DNA from: Burkholderiales bacterium
GTDB lineage: Bacteria; Pseudomonadota; Gammaproteobacteria; Burkholderiales; Ga0077523
Assembly: GCA_022843925.1 (NCBI GenBank)
Contig: JALHMS010000009.1
Coordinates: 115,705 to 179,704 of the forward strand
DNA: 64,000 nt
Direction: 5' to 3'
Shown piece by piece: positions 1 to 10,233 of this stretch. Position 1 is the stretch's first letter. Every line of letters begins with the position of its first letter. Under the pieces are notes generated by a model. The model was not told the DNA's origin, did no database searches, and worked only from the letters and a program-made list of their open reading frames with translations. Position numbers and translations under genes: made by a program.

Positions 1-3000
1 GACCGGCCGTTCCAGATCGCGAACGCCGGGACGGCCTACTACGTGAACGACGGTTCGACGGCGGGTGACGAGTTCACCACGGCCGTCGGCGACAACGCGA
101 ACGACGGCAAGACGGCGGCCACGCCGATGGCCTCGCTCGCCGCGCTGCTGCGGGCCTACGACCTCGATGCCGGCGACGTGATCCACGTCGACACCGGCGT
201 GTATTCCCTGGCGACCAACATCCTGCTGGAGTCCCAGGACTCCGGCGTCACCATCCGCGGCCCGCAGCTGGCCGGCAATCTGGCGGTGCTGAACCGTGGC
301 AACACCGGCGAGTCGGTCATCCAGTTCGCAGGTGCGGACGACGTCACCCTCGAGCGCGTGGTCCTCACGGGTGGCCAGTACGGCGTGCGCGGCAACGAGA
401 ACGTCGACTCGGATCGCATCACGCTCGATGACGTGATCGTTCACGGCAACACGTTCGGCGTCACCGTGGGGGCGAACAACGAGAACTTCACCATCCGCGA
501 CAGCGAGGTCTACGGCAACAGCAGTTCCGGCATCTCCGTGACCACGGCCCGCGGACGCGTGGAGAACAACCTCGTCCGCAACAACTCCACCGGGATTTCC
601 GTCTCGGCGCCTGGAGGTGAATACACCCAGGGCGTGTTCGTCGTGGGGAACGAGGTTCGCAACAACAGCACCGGCATCAGCGCCAGCAACCGGGTGACCA
701 TCGAAGCCAACATCGTCCACCACAACTCGGCCAACGGCATCAATGCCGACCAGAGCCCGATGGTTCGCGGCAATACGGTCTATTCGAACAGCGGTGGCGG
801 CATCTCGGTGACGAACAATGCGTCGGCAATCGACAACCGGGTGTTCGACAACGCGGGCACCGGGATCTACGTGCGCTCGGGTCTCGCCGCCGGCAACGTC
901 GTGTACGCGAACGCCACGGGGATGGAGAACGGCAGCAACAGCACGGTGACCGGCAACCTCATCTACGAGAACCGGGTCCGCGGCGTCCTGATGAACGGCT
1001 TCAACTCGGCAGGTGACGGCCTCTTCGGCAACACGATCCACCAGTCGGCGGGTGATGGTGTTCTGGCGACGGGCGGCGGAAGCAACACGTCGATCCGGAA
1101 CAACATCATCGTGGTCGGCGCGGGCTACGCGCTGCGCGTGGGCAACAACAACCAGATCGGCTTCGCGTCCGACTACAACCTCTTCCACACCTTCGGTACC
1201 GGCAAGCTGGCCTTCTGGGAAGGCCGCGACTTCCTGACGCTGGCCGACTGGTCCTACGAGACCGCCAACGACTTGGAGAGCGCGATCGCCAATCCGGCAT
1301 TCGTCGACATCGATGGTGCCGACGGCATGCTCGGCTTCGTCGGAGGGGTCGACGGCGGGCTCGACGACGACTTCCGGTTGAGCGTCGGGAGCCCTGGCGT
1401 CGATGCCGGCGATCCGACATCGATCTTCGTCGCGGAGCCGGAATCCAACGGCGGGCGCGTGGACCTCGGCGTCTACGGCAACACGGCCAGGGCCACGCAG
1501 AGTGCGCCCCGGATGGTGCAGGTGCTCAACCCGAACGGCCTCGAGAAGTTCGAGGCTGGCCAGACGGTGCAGGTCGAGGTGCGCAGCGCAGGCCTGACGC
1601 CCTACGACACCGTGCTGCGAATCAACAATGGCGGTGCGACTGCACCGGTCGATGGCTGGTCGGTCGATCGTTACCGCGAAGGCGGAAGCACCAGGAGCAC
1701 CGCGACGGCCATCTCGACGGACGGCGTGGTCGGCGCCGCGTCGCCGGCCATCTACCAGACTTCGAGCAATGCCAACTTCGGTCTGGGCAACAAGCTCGTG
1801 TACCGACTTCCCGCGCCGGACGGTGACTACCGCCTGGTGCTGCACACAGCGTCCGACACGTCGCCGATCGGCGCCGCGCGGTTCGGCATCTCCGTGGATG
1901 GCGTCGAGATCGCTGCGTCCGTCGACCGCCGCGCGATCGCCGGTGCCGCGAACAAGGCGGTGGTGCTGGCCTACGACGTGACGGCCTCGGGCGGGGACGG
2001 GCTCGTGGTCGAACTGACCAACCTCACCAACAACGAGGCTGCGGTGATCTCGGGGATCGAACTGCAGCGCATCAATCCCGCGGGCGTCGCGAACCCCACC
2101 GTGGATCTGGAAGTGTCCACCGATGGCGGATCGAGCTGGATCCCGATAGCCGGGGGCGTCGCCCTCGACCGCTTCGGCCGCGGCAGCTTCGCGTGGAATG
2201 CCGGGCCGGTGGCGGCGAGCGCGCTGATCCGCGCGACGGGTCATGCGGGCGCCGTCACGGTGACGGATGTCTCGAACGCGCCGTTCCAGATTGCGAATGC
2301 CGGCACGGCCTACTACGTGAACGACGGATCCCTGGTTGGCAACGAATACACGACGTCGGCAGGCAACAATGCCAACGACGGCAAGACCGCTGCGACACCG
2401 ATGGCGTCCCTCGCCGCGCTGCTGCGTGCCTACGATCTCGACCCCGGCGACGTGATCCATGTCGACACGGGCGTCTACAACCTCGCCACCAACATCGTCC
2501 TCACGGCGCAGGATTCCGGCGTCACGATCCGCGGCCCGGTCCTGCCGACCCACGATGCCGTCCTCAATCGCGGCAACACGACCACCGACCAGCGGGTCTT
2601 CTCGTTCGAGGGCGCGTCCAACGTCACGCTCGAATGGCTGAACGTGACCGGTGGCCAGCATGGCATCGAGGCGGTCGGTACAGCCGGCAACGACAGCGTG
2701 CTGCTGCGGTTCATGGACATCTACGGCAACGCGAGCCACGGCGTGCAGATCAGCAACGGACACTCGGACTGGGTCATCCGGGACAGCACGATCCACAACA
2801 ACCTGCAGCACGGCGTCTCCAGCGGCGGCGCGGAGCGCGTCCGCATCGAGAACAACGAGGTCTACGGCAACAACAATCGCGGCATCAGCGTCTCCGGCGG
2901 AACCGAGGCGACCCGCTCGCTCGTGATCGGCAACGACGTCCACGACAACGGCAGCGTCGGCATCGACATCTCCAGCCACGTCACCGCCCGCGGCAACCGC

Positions 3001-3700
3001 GTCTACAACCACAACGGGCCGGGCGACATCGGGATCTACAGCTACAACAGCTCGTCGCTCATCATCGACAACGACGCCTACGACAACACCATCGGGATCC
3101 AGACCGGGTTCCAGGGCTCGATCGTCGGCAACCGGTCGTTCGACAACGGCACGGGCATCATCACCTACTACTCGTCGAACATCTCGCGGAACTACGTCCA
3201 CTCGAACTCCACCGGGATCCACGACGCGGGCTACTCCGAGGTCTTCGGCAACCTCGTCTACGCCAACACCAACGTCGGCATCTCGACGACCTTCACCCAC
3301 TCCGCCGGCGACCGCACGATCTACAACAACACGGTCTGGCAGGGCACGGGCGACGCGATCCGCGTGACGGGGACCAACAACGTCCGCATCCGAAACAACA
3401 TCCTTTCGGTGGGCAACGGGTACGCCATCAACGTCACGGCGGACGGTCAGCCAGGCTTCAGTTCCGACTGGAACCTGTTCGATCTGCGCACTGCTGCCGC
3501 GCTGGTGGGTCGCTGGGGTGCCACGCAGCGGGAGACGCTGGGGTCCTGGCGGTCCGTGTCCGCGAATCACGACGCCTCCGGGAAGACCGGCGATCCGATG
3601 TTCCTCGACATCGACGGCGCGGATAACGTCCTGGGCGATCAGGACGTCACCACCGGCAACGGCTACGACGACAACTTCAGCCTCGACGCGGGCTCTGCCG
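1..3700 (+). repeat. Tandem module duplication inside the giant protein gene
   Basis: The stretch starting at base 7 recurs at 2281, an offset of 2274 bp or 758 codons. The first 90 or so codons of each copy are almost identical in protein (AYYVNDGS, NDGKTAATPMASLAALLRAY, GDVIHVDTGVY). They then diverge through the beta-helix part. Because the window opens in the linker that normally ends the preceding module (PFQIANAG), at least one more copy probably lies upstream. Confidence 0.85.
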
Positions 3701-6700
3701 CCATCGATGCGGGCAATGCCTACGAGGCGGCGAAGCCAGTGCCCAACTATCCCCACGATGCCGCGCTCCGCGATATCGAGGATCGCCAGCGCCATGACGA
3801 TCCGTCGACGGTGAACACCGGCGTCGGCTGGGATCTCTTCGTGGAATCCACGACGGGTGGCAGCAGCTACGTGGAGACCGGCACGGCCGTGCCGCTGCGA
3901 AGCACGAACAGCGTTGCCATGATCGCGCTGCCGTTCTCGTTCGAGTTCTACGGGCGGACCTACACCTCGGTGCAGGCATCGGTGAACGGCTACCTGCACT
4001 TCGGTGGTCTCGACGGTGCCACCGTCAGCGATGCCAACTCGCTCGACCTGCTCCTGCGCAACGTGCGTATCGCGCCGCTGTGGGACAACCTCCGGACCGA
4101 CACGACGCAGTCCGCCGCATCGGGTGCCACGGTGGGCAACGTGTTCGTGGACAGCACGGTAGCCGACCAGGTCACCGTCCGCTGGGCCGCGACGCGTCAG
4201 GAAACCGGCGGCGGTGACGTCAATTTCTCGGTCACGCTGTTCGCCAACGGCAACATCCGCTTCGACTACGGCGACGGCAACAAGTCGCTCACGCCGACGG
4301 TCGGTCTCTCGGCGGGCAACGGGTTCACGTTCGTCACCTCTGCGTACAACGGGGCGGACAGTCTCGAGAACGCGCCCAGCGTGCTGTTCACGCGAACCCC
4401 GGGGCTCACCTATTTCGATATCGGCGCCTACGAGTTCCTCGGCAACTCGGGCGATGCGGTGGCGCCCACGGTCGAGGCCGTGAGCACGCTGCCACCGGAC
4501 AACGGCACCACGGCGCTCGCCTTCAGCAGCCTGCAGGTCACGATGTCGGAGGCGCTGAACAGCATCAGCGCGAAGAGCCCGGCCAACTACGACCTCCGCC
4601 GTGCCGGGGGCGACGGACTCTTCGACACCGTCGACGACGTGATCATCGCGCTGCGACCGGCCTACTCGTATCCCGAGACGGCGCTCACGCTCGATTTCCT
4701 GACGGGCCCCGGCGGAACGCCCGGCATCCTGTCGGACGGGGCCTACCGCCTGACGCTGTCCGGCACGAAGGCCATCTACGACCTCTCGGGTAACCCGCTC
4801 GACGGCAACTCGGACGGCATCGGCGGCGACGACTACATCCGCTTCTTCACGATCGACCGCACGACCAATGCCGCGCCGGTCGCGAACGATCAGGTCCGCA
4901 CCGTGAACGAGGACGGTGCCGTGACGATCACGCTGTCGGCCACCGACGGCAACGGTGACGCGCTCACCTACACGCTGATCTCCGCGCCCGCCCAGGGCGT
5001 GCTGAGCGACTTCGATCCGGTGGCGCGCACGGTGGTGTACACGCCGACGCCGGGGTACACCGGACCGGACGCCTTCCAGTTCCAGGTGGACGACGGCAAG
5101 GCCGGCATCGATACCGGGACGGTGACGCTCAACGTCCTGCCGGTGAACGATGCGCCGCTCGCCGCGGCCCAGGCGGTCACGCTGGAGGAGGACACCCCGC
5201 GCCTCATCGTGCTCGGCGGTTCCGACACCGAGACCGGCCGCGCCGACCTCGTGTTCGCACTGGTCACCGGGCCGGTGAACGGTTCGCTCTCGTTCGGTCC
5301 GGCCGGGGGCTGGACGTACACCCCGGGTGCGGACTTCGTCGGCAACGACAGCTTCACGTACACGGTGACCGATCGCGGCGATCCCGACGGGACGCCGGCC
5401 AACGCACTGACGTCCGCGGTGGCGATGGTGAGCCTCACGGTGACCGCCGTGAACGATGCACCGGTGATCGCGCCCGTCGAGGATCAGGTGGTGCTCGAAG
5501 GGTCGACGTTGCTGGTGAACCTGTCGGCCTCCGACCCCGAAGGCCAGGCGCTCGTCTGGTCGCTCGACGCCGCCCCGGCGGGGATGACGATCGATGCGAA
5601 CACCGGCCGCATCACGTGGACGCCGGACGACGGCTTCGCCAACGTCGACGTGTCGGTGCGCGCGACCGACGCCGGTTCGCCGGCGGCGTTCGACACCGTC
5701 GGTTTCCAGGTGACCGTCCAGAACGTCGCCCCGACGCTCACGATCAGCGGCGCGGCCGCGGTGGATCAGGGCGCACCCTTCACGTTGAACCTGGGTGCCA
5801 CCGATCCGGGGGCTGACACCATCGTCTCGTGGGAGATCAACTGGGGCGACGGCTTCACCCAGACGGTCGCAGGCGATGTCGCGAGCGTGGATCACACGTA
5901 CTTCGCGGGCGGCAGCAACTACTCGATCACGGCGACCGCCACCGACGAGGACGGCACGTACGCATCGAACTCGCTCGGCGTCTTCGTCACCGCACCCAAC
6001 ACGGCGCCGGTGCCGCAGTCCCAGACGCTCTTCCTCGACGAGGACGGCTCCCTGGTCATCACCCTCGGCGCCAGCGATGCGAACGGTGACGTGCTCACCT
6101 TCAGTATCGAAGCCGGTCCGGAGCGGGGCACGCTATCGGCCGTCGACCCGTTCACCCGCCAGGTGACGTTCACGCCCGATGCGAACGTGCGCGGCAACGA
6201 CAGCTTCACGTTCCGGGTGAGCGATGGCCTCGCGTCGGCGGTCGGCACGGTCAACCTCAAGGTGCGGCCGGTGAACGATGCGCCGGTCGCGAACGGGGCG
6301 ATGCTCTCCGTGGCCGAAGACACCGCGCTCCTCGGCCAGTTGACCGGGTCCGACGTCGAGACGCCTGCCGAGCTGACGTTCTCGCTCGTGAGCGGTCCGG
6401 CGAGCGGCGTGCTCACGCTGAATCCGGACGGCACGTTCCGCTACGACCCCGCAGCCGATTTCGCGGGCACGGTGAGCTTCGTGTTCACGGTGACCGACGG
6501 TGGCGACGACGAACTCGATTGCGGCTGCCCGCTGGCGCCCAACGGCTTCGTGGCGGACGGTCCGAAGACGAGCGCGCCCGTCACGGTCACCATCGACGTG
6601 ACGCCGGTGAACGACGCGCCGATGGCCGAGGACGATGCGGTGACGGCGGTGAATGGTGTCGCGCTGGTGATCCCGGCCTCCGGTGTGCTCGGCAACGATG

Positions 6701-8136
6701 CGGACGTCGAAGGCGATGCGCTCTCGGTGGTCGGCGTCGGTCCCGCGATCCACGGCACGGTTTCGGTCGCGGCCGACGGCTCGATCGTCTACACCGCCGA
6801 CGCGGGCTACATCGGGTCTGACACGTTCACGTACACGGTCTCGGATGGCGACCTCACGGACGTCGGGACGGTCAGCGTGAACGTCCAGCCGGGCACGCTG
6901 AAGGTGACGTCGCTCGAATCCACGACGAGCGGCTTCCACGTGCGCTTCGATCGGGTGATCGACGCGAACCGCCTGAACCTCTTCGACGCGGCGGATGCCG
7001 GTCGCGGTCCGTCGGACCTTTCGTTCACGGGGCCCACGGGGGCGGCCGTGCGCGGCTCGGTCGTGATGGACGACGATGGTCGCGGCTTCACCTTCGTGAA
7101 GACCGGCACCCCGCTCGTGGCCGGGGCCTACGGGCTGCGGTTGCGCGCCGGTATCGGTGGTCTTGCAAGCCTGGGAGGCGAGTCGCTGGACGGCAATGGC
7201 GACGGGACCGGCGGCGACGACTACACCGGCGGTTTCACCGTGGGCACGCTGCCCGCCAGCGCGCTGCTGATGGGTGACTTCGCGCGGGGGCCGGGCCAGG
7301 CGGTGAACATGCCGCTGAGGCTCACGGCGGCTGGTGGCGTCACCAGCCTGAGCTTCGACCTGTTGTTCGATGCCGACTCGCTTGCTGTCACCGGCGTCCA
7401 GTTCGCTGGCGGGCGTACCGGGACGATCGTGACGACCGCGATCGCTGGCGGACTGCGTGTGGACGTGACCTTCGATACGCCGCTGCCGGCGGGCACCGTG
7501 GCGCCGCTCACGCTGACGGGATCCGTCCCGACCGATGCGGTCAGCACTCGGATTCCGGGTCGCCTGAAGTGGGGTGACATCGTGCTCGAGCGGGGCGTGG
7601 CGGCCCCGTCCGAGACGGTGCTCGGCGATGAAGCGGTCCATGCGGTCGGCTACTTCATGGACGTCAACGGCGACGGGGCCTACACGGCCGCCGACCTGAA
7701 TCTCCTCCAGCGGGTGATCACCGGGAAGGACTCCGGCTTCAGTGCCTGGCGGAATCTCGACCCGGTTGTCATCGGGGACCTCGACGGCAACGGCTCGCTC
7801 ACGAGCCTCGACGCCGCACGGTTCGCGGCGTTCCTCGCCGGCGCGCCACGTCCGGAGATCCCGGCGCTGCCGACACCGCCCTTGCCGCCAGCGCCCCCAG
7901 CGCCTGCAGCCCGGCTGGCGTCGGTTGCGGTCCCACCGCCCGCGCCGGGGTCCGTCACGCGCGTGGACTGGGATGCGCCGATCGCGACGTCGGCCCCGAC
8001 CACCTCGCTGGTATCGGAGACCAGGGCGTCGTCCTGGCAGGCCGACAACTGGGCGAAGGATCTCAAGCAGAGGCTGTCGCAGATCCCGGCATCGCAGAAT
8101 CTGCTGCGGCCGCTGCCGGCGACGCAGAAGCGCTGA
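1..8136 (+). CDS. Giant modular secreted protein: tandem beta-helix modules, cadherin/Ig-like chain, cohesin-like domain, dockerin (5' end outside window)
   Basis: The frame is open from base 1, so the N-terminus lies upstream; the GTG at 43 is not the true start. At least 2711 codons are present. Two right-handed beta-helix modules (about 43-1400 and 2300-3640) consist of short repeats rich in asparagine and glycine. A malectin-like stretch lies at about 1660-2080. A domain with a PFSFEFYGRTY motif lies at 3800-4420, and an SbsA-type Ig-like domain at 4455-4860. About seven cadherin/PKD-like repeats linked by VNDAP motifs follow (4868-6895). A cohesin-like beta-sandwich (7250-7600) precedes two dockerin-type calcium loops, DVNGDGAYTAADL and DLDGNGSLTSLDA (7645-7840), and a proline/alanine-rich tail. 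No PEP-CTERM signal or membrane anchor is seen. The architecture suggests an exported adhesin or matrix protein; the exact role is unknown. Confidence 0.85.
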   Translation, partial: DRPFQIANAGTAYYVNDGSTAGDEFTTAVGDNANDGKTAATPMASLAALLRAYDLDAGDVIHVDTGVYSLATNILLESQDSGVTIRGPQLAGNLAVLNRGNTGESVIQFAGADDVTLERVVLTGGQYGVRGNENVDSDRITLDDVIVHGNTFGVTVGANNENFTIRDSEVYGNSSSGISVTTARGRVENNLVRNNSTGISVSAPGGEYTQGVFVVGNEVRNNSTGISASNRVTIEANIVHHNSANGINADQSPMVRGNTVYSNSGGGISVTNNASAIDNRVFDNAGTGIYVRSGLAAGNVVYANATGMENGSNSTVTGNLIYENRVRGVLMNGFNSAGDGLFGNTIHQSAGDGVLATGGGSNTSIRNNIIVVGAGYALRVGNNNQIGFASDYNLFHTFGTGKLAFWEGRDFLTLADWSYETANDLESAIANPAFVDIDGADGMLGFVGGVDGGLDDDFRLSVGSPGVDAGDPTSIFVAEPESNGGRVDLGVYGNTARATQSAPRMVQVLNPNGLEKFEAGQTVQVEVRSAGLTPYDTVLRINNGGATAPVDGWSVDRYREGGSTRSTATAISTDGVVGAASPAIYQTSSNANFGLGNKLVYRLPAPDGDYRLVLHTASDTSPIGAARFGISVDGVEIAASVDRRAIAGAANKAVVLAYDVTASGGDGLVVELTNLTNNEAAVISGIELQRINPAGVANPTVDLEVSTDGGSSWIPIAGGVALDRFGRGSFAWNAGPVAASALIRATGHAGAVTVTDVSNAPFQIANAGTAYYVNDGSLVGNEYTTSAGNNANDGKTAATPMASLAALLRAYDLDPGDVIHVDTGVYNLATNIVLTAQDSGVTIRGPVLPTHDAVLNRGNTTTDQRVFSFEGASNVTLEWLNVTGGQHGIEAVGTAGNDSVLLRFMDIYGNASHGVQISNGHSDWVIRDSTIHNNLQHGVSSGGAERVRIENNEVYGNNNRGISVSGGTEATRSLVIGNDVHDNGSVGIDISSHVTARGNRVYNHNGPGDIGIYSYNSSSLIIDNDAYDNTIGIQTGFQGSIVGNRSFDNGTGIITYYSSNISRNYVHSNSTGIHDAGYSEVFGNLVYANTNVGISTTFTHSAGDRTIYNNTVWQGTGDAIRVTGTNNVRIRNNILSVGNGYAINVTADGQPGFSSDWNLFDLRTAAALVGRWGATQRETLGSWRSVSANHDASGKTGDPMFLDIDGADNVLGDQDVTTGNGYDDNFSLDAGSAAIDAGNAYEAAKPVPNYPHDAALRDIEDRQRHDDPSTVNTGVGWDLFVESTTGGSSYVETGTAVPLRSTNSVAMIALPFSFEFYGRTYTSVQASVNGYLHFGGLDGATVSDANSLDLLLRNVRIAPLWDNLRTDTTQSAASGATVGNVFVDSTVADQVTVRWAATRQETGGGDVNFSVTLFANGNIRFDYGDGNKSLTPTVGLSAGNGFTFVTSAYNGADSLENAPSVLFTRTPGLTYFDIGAYEFLGNSGDAVAPTVEAVSTLPPDNGTTALAFSSLQVTMSEALNSISAKSPANYDLRRAGGDGLFDTVDDVIIALRPAYSYPETALTLDFLTGPGGTPGILSDGAYRLTLSGTKAIYDLSGNPLDGNSDGIGGDDYIRFFTIDRTTNAAPVANDQVRTVNEDGAVTITLSATDGNGDALTYTLISAPAQGVLSDFDPVARTVVYTPTPGYTGPDAFQFQVDDGKAGIDTGTVTLNVLPVNDAPLAAAQAVTLEEDTPRLIVLGGSDTETGRADLVFALVTGPVNGSLSFGPAGGWTYTPGADFVGNDSFTYTVTDRGDPDGTPANALTSAVAMVSLTVTAVNDAPVIAPVEDQVVLEGSTLLVNLSASDPEGQALVWSLDAAPAGMTIDANTGRITWTPDDGFANVDVSVRATDAGSPAAFDTVGFQVTVQNVAPTLTISGAAAVDQGAPFTLNLGATDPGADTIVSWEINWGDGFTQTVAGDVASVDHTYFAGGSNYSITATATDEDGTYASNSLGVFVTAPNTAPVPQSQTLFLDEDGSLVITLGASDANGDVLTFSIEAGPERGTLSAVDPFTRQVTFTPDANVRGNDSFTFRVSDGLASAVGTVNLKVRPVNDAPVANGAMLSVAEDTALLGQLTGSDVETPAELTFSLVSGPASGVLTLNPDGTFRYDPAADFAGTVSFVFTVTDGGDDELDCGCPLAPNGFVADGPKTSAPVTVTIDVTPVNDAPMAEDDAVTAVNGVALVIPASGVLGNDADVEGDALSVVGVGPAIHGTVSVAADGSIVYTADAGYIGSDTFTYTVSDGDLTDVGTVSVNVQPGTLKVTSLESTTSGFHVRFDRVIDANRLNLFDAADAGRGPSDLSFTGPTGAAVRGSVVMDDDGRGFTFVKTGTPLVAGAYGLRLRAGIGGLASLGGESLDGNGDGTGGDDYTGGFTVGTLPASALLMGDFARGPGQAVNMPLRLTAAGGVTSLSFDLLFDADSLAVTGVQFAGGRTGTIVTTAIAGGLRVDVTFDTPLPAGTVAPLTLTGSVPTDAVSTRIPGRLKWGDIVLERGVAAPSETVLGDEAVHAVGYFMDVNGDGAYTAADLNLLQRVITGKDSGFSAWRNLDPVVIGDLDGNGSLTSLDAARFAAFLAGAPRPEIPALPTPPLPPAPPAPAARLASVAVPPPAPGSVTRVDWDAPIATSAPTTSLVSETRASSWQADNWAKDLKQRLSQIPASQNLLRPLPATQKR

Positions 8137-8148
8137 TCGAGAGGGAAG

Positions 8149-8178
8149 CCTCCGCCGTGCCGGACGGTGCGGCGGAGG
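8149..8178. terminator. Stem-loop between convergent genes
   Basis: A 9-bp perfect inverted repeat (CCTCCGCCG / CGGCGGAGG) with a 12-nt loop fills the 45-bp gap between the giant gene and hrcA, which converge here. There is no T-run on either side, so this is a terminator-like structure rather than a canonical intrinsic terminator. Confidence 0.5.
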
Positions 8179-8181
8179 GTG

Positions 8182-9204
8182 CTACTTCTGGTTCGACAGG
8201 GCGCTGGACAGCAGCTTGGCCGTGATGTCGACGATGGGGATGATGCGCTCGTAGGCCATGCGCGTCGGGCCGATGACGCCCACCGTGCCCACCACCTGCC
8301 CGTCGACCTCGTAGGGCGCGGTGACGACGCTGCATTCGTCGAGCGGCACGAGGCCCGATTCCCCGCCGATGAAGATCTTCACGCCCTGCGCGTGGCTCGA
8401 CAGCTCCAGCAACTGCAGGAAGCCCGTCTTCTGCTCGAACAGCGCGAAGAGCCGCCGCAGGCTGTCCATGTTTCCCGAGAGGTCGGCCACGTCGAGCAGA
8501 TGGCGCTCACCGGAGATGACGTAATCGCCGGCACTGTCGCCCATGGCCTGCGTGCCGGCCTCCAGCGCCCGGGTCATCAGCTGGGAGATGTCCCCGTGCA
8601 GCTTCTGGAGTTCCGCCTTCAGCCGGCGATGGATCTCGTCGAGCTCGAGGCCGGCGTAGTTCTGGTTGATGAAGTTCGCCGCCTCGATGAGCTGCGATGC
8701 CGTGTACGGGCGGTCCGTGACCAGGATGCGGTTCTGCACATCGCCTTCCGGCGTGACGATGATGAGCAGGATGCGGTTCTCGGACAGCCGCAGGAATTCG
8801 ATGTGCCGGAACGCAGGGTTGCGCCGCCGGGGGGCCACGACCACGCTGGCGAAGCGCGTGATGTCCGAGAGCAGGTGGGAGGCCGACGTGACGAGGCGCT
8901 GCGTGTTGTCCACCTGGAGCTGACCTTCCAGGTGGCTGATCTCGATGTCCGCGAGGGGGCGGACCGTGAGGAGGGTATCGACGAACAACCGATAGCCCCG
9001 GGGCGTGGGGACGCGCCCGGCCGACGTGTGCGGGCTGGCGATGTATCCCATCTCCTCCAGGTCGGCCATGATGTTGCGGATGCTGGCGGGGGAGAGATCG
9101 AGGCCGGAGAACTTGGCGAGGGAACGGGAACCCACGGGCTCGCCGTCCTCGATGTAGCGTTCGACCAGGGTCTTGAGGAGGATGCGTGCGCGTTCGTTCA
9201 GCAT
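8182..9204 (-). CDS. hrcA: Heat-inducible transcription repressor HrcA
   Basis: 340 aa, normal for HrcA. The N-terminal winged helix reads [17 protein letters not shown], then [11 protein letters not shown] and [17 protein letters not shown], then the conserved [16 protein letters not shown]-like regulatory domain follows. HrcA represses class I heat-shock operons (groE, dnaK) by binding CIRCE inverted repeats, with GroEL as co-regulator. No CIRCE copy was recognised in this window, so its targets lie elsewhere. The gene is divergent from nadK. A TAGAAT hexamer (9214-9219, minus strand) about 10 bp before the ATG could be a -10 box, giving a very short leader. Neither grpE nor dnaK is adjacent. 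Confidence 0.95.
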   Translation of the reverse strand: MLNERARILLKTLVERYIEDGEPVGSRSLAKFSGLDLSPASIRNIMADLEEMGYIASPHTSAGRVPTPRGYRLFVDTLLTVRPLADIEISHLEGQLQVDNTQRLVTSASHLLSDITRFASVVVAPRRRNPAFRHIEFLRLSENRILLIIVTPEGDVQNRILVTDRPYTASQLIEAANFINQNYAGLELDEIHRRLKAELQKLHGDISQLMTRALEAGTQAMGDSAGDYVISGERHLLDVADLSGNMDSLRRLFALFEQKTGFLQLLELSSHAQGVKIFIGGESGLVPLDECSVVTAPYEVDGQVVGTVGVIGPTRMAYERIIPIVDITAKLLSSALSNQK

Positions 9205-9320
9205 GGTGAATCGATTCTAAACAGGTCCGCGCTCCAGCGGGAAGACTACTTCCGGGCAGGCGCATGGCGCGCGGCTCCGGAAGGGGCGGTCGGCGCGGGA
9301 AGTGTGCTTTAATCGGACGG

Positions 9321-10196
9321 ATGAAGACCATCCGCACCGTTGCGCTCATCGGGAAGTACAAGAGCCCGGAAATCGCGAAACCGCTGCTGGAACTGGCAGC
9401 GTTTCTCGAACAGCGGGGCTTCTCGGTGGTGATCGACCCGCTCACGGCGGTACACGTCGGCGACCTCCGCAGGCTCGTGCTCCCCCTCGAAGGCATCGGG
9501 CGTCAGGCCGATCTCGCGATCGTGATCGGTGGCGACGGCACCATGCTCAACATCGCGCGCACGCTGGCCCCCTACGACGTTCCGCTCGTGGGCGTGAACG
9601 TGGGCCGCCTCGGCTTCCTCACCGACGTGTCGATCGACACCATGTGCGAGACGATCGGCGCGATGCTCTCGGGCGAGTACGTCACCGAGACCCGGATGCT
9701 GCTGGACTCGGAGGTCCGCCGGGAACATCTGCGCGTCATGGATGTGCTGGCGTTCAACGACGTGTCGGTGAACAAGGGCACCGAGGGGAGCCTCATCGAG
9801 CTGGAAGTCCGCGTGGACGGTCAGTTCGTCTACGACCTCCGCGCGGATGGCCTCATCGTGGCGTCGCCCACGGGTTCCACTGCCTACGCGCTCTCCGCCG
9901 GCGGGCCGATCGTGCATCCTTCGCTGTCGGTGCTCTCGCTCGTGCCCGTCTGCCCGCACACGCTGTCGAACCGGCCCATCCTCGTGTCGGCCGATTGCAC
10001 CATCGAGATCCTGGTGCGCAGTGCCGCCGATGCCCGGGCTCACTTCGACAGCCATTCCCACTGCGAACTGAAGGAGGGCGACCGGATACTCGTCCGCCGC
10101 TGCAAGCATCAGATCCGGCTGCTCCACCCGTCGTCGCACGACTACTACCACATGCTTCGCGAGAAGCTCCATTGGAGCGAGACCCCCGGCCGTTGA
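9321..10196 (+). CDS. nadK: NAD kinase
   Basis: 291 aa. The cytosolic enzyme phosphorylates NAD to NADP with ATP or polyphosphate. The family marks are all present: GGDGTM (residues 70-75), GVNVGRLGFLTD, the NDV segment, and ASPTGSTAYALSAGGPIVHP. The ATG at 9321 is chosen because homology starts there (MKTIRTVALIGKYKSPEI); an upstream in-frame GTG-type extension is rich in Gly/Arg and not family-like. The motif TGCTTTAAT at 9305-9313 resembles an extended -10 only 7 bp before the ATG, which would give a nearly leaderless mRNA; this is tentative. recN follows after 37 bp. Confidence 0.95.
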   Translation: MKTIRTVALIGKYKSPEIAKPLLELAAFLEQRGFSVVIDPLTAVHVGDLRRLVLPLEGIGRQADLAIVIGGDGTMLNIARTLAPYDVPLVGVNVGRLGFLTDVSIDTMCETIGAMLSGEYVTETRMLLDSEVRREHLRVMDVLAFNDVSVNKGTEGSLIELEVRVDGQFVYDLRADGLIVASPTGSTAYALSAGGPIVHPSLSVLSLVPVCPHTLSNRPILVSADCTIEILVRSAADARAHFDSHSHCELKEGDRILVRRCKHQIRLLHPSSHDYYHMLREKLHWSETPGR

Positions 10197-10233
10197 GCGG
10201 GTCGCGCGGAGCCGTCAGTCCCGGAAGCCGTCG

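Noticed and set aside
9205..9320. CIRCE element for HrcA autoregulation
   Set aside because: No TTAGCACTC / GAGTGCTAA dyad occurs between hrcA and nadK or ahead of htpG.
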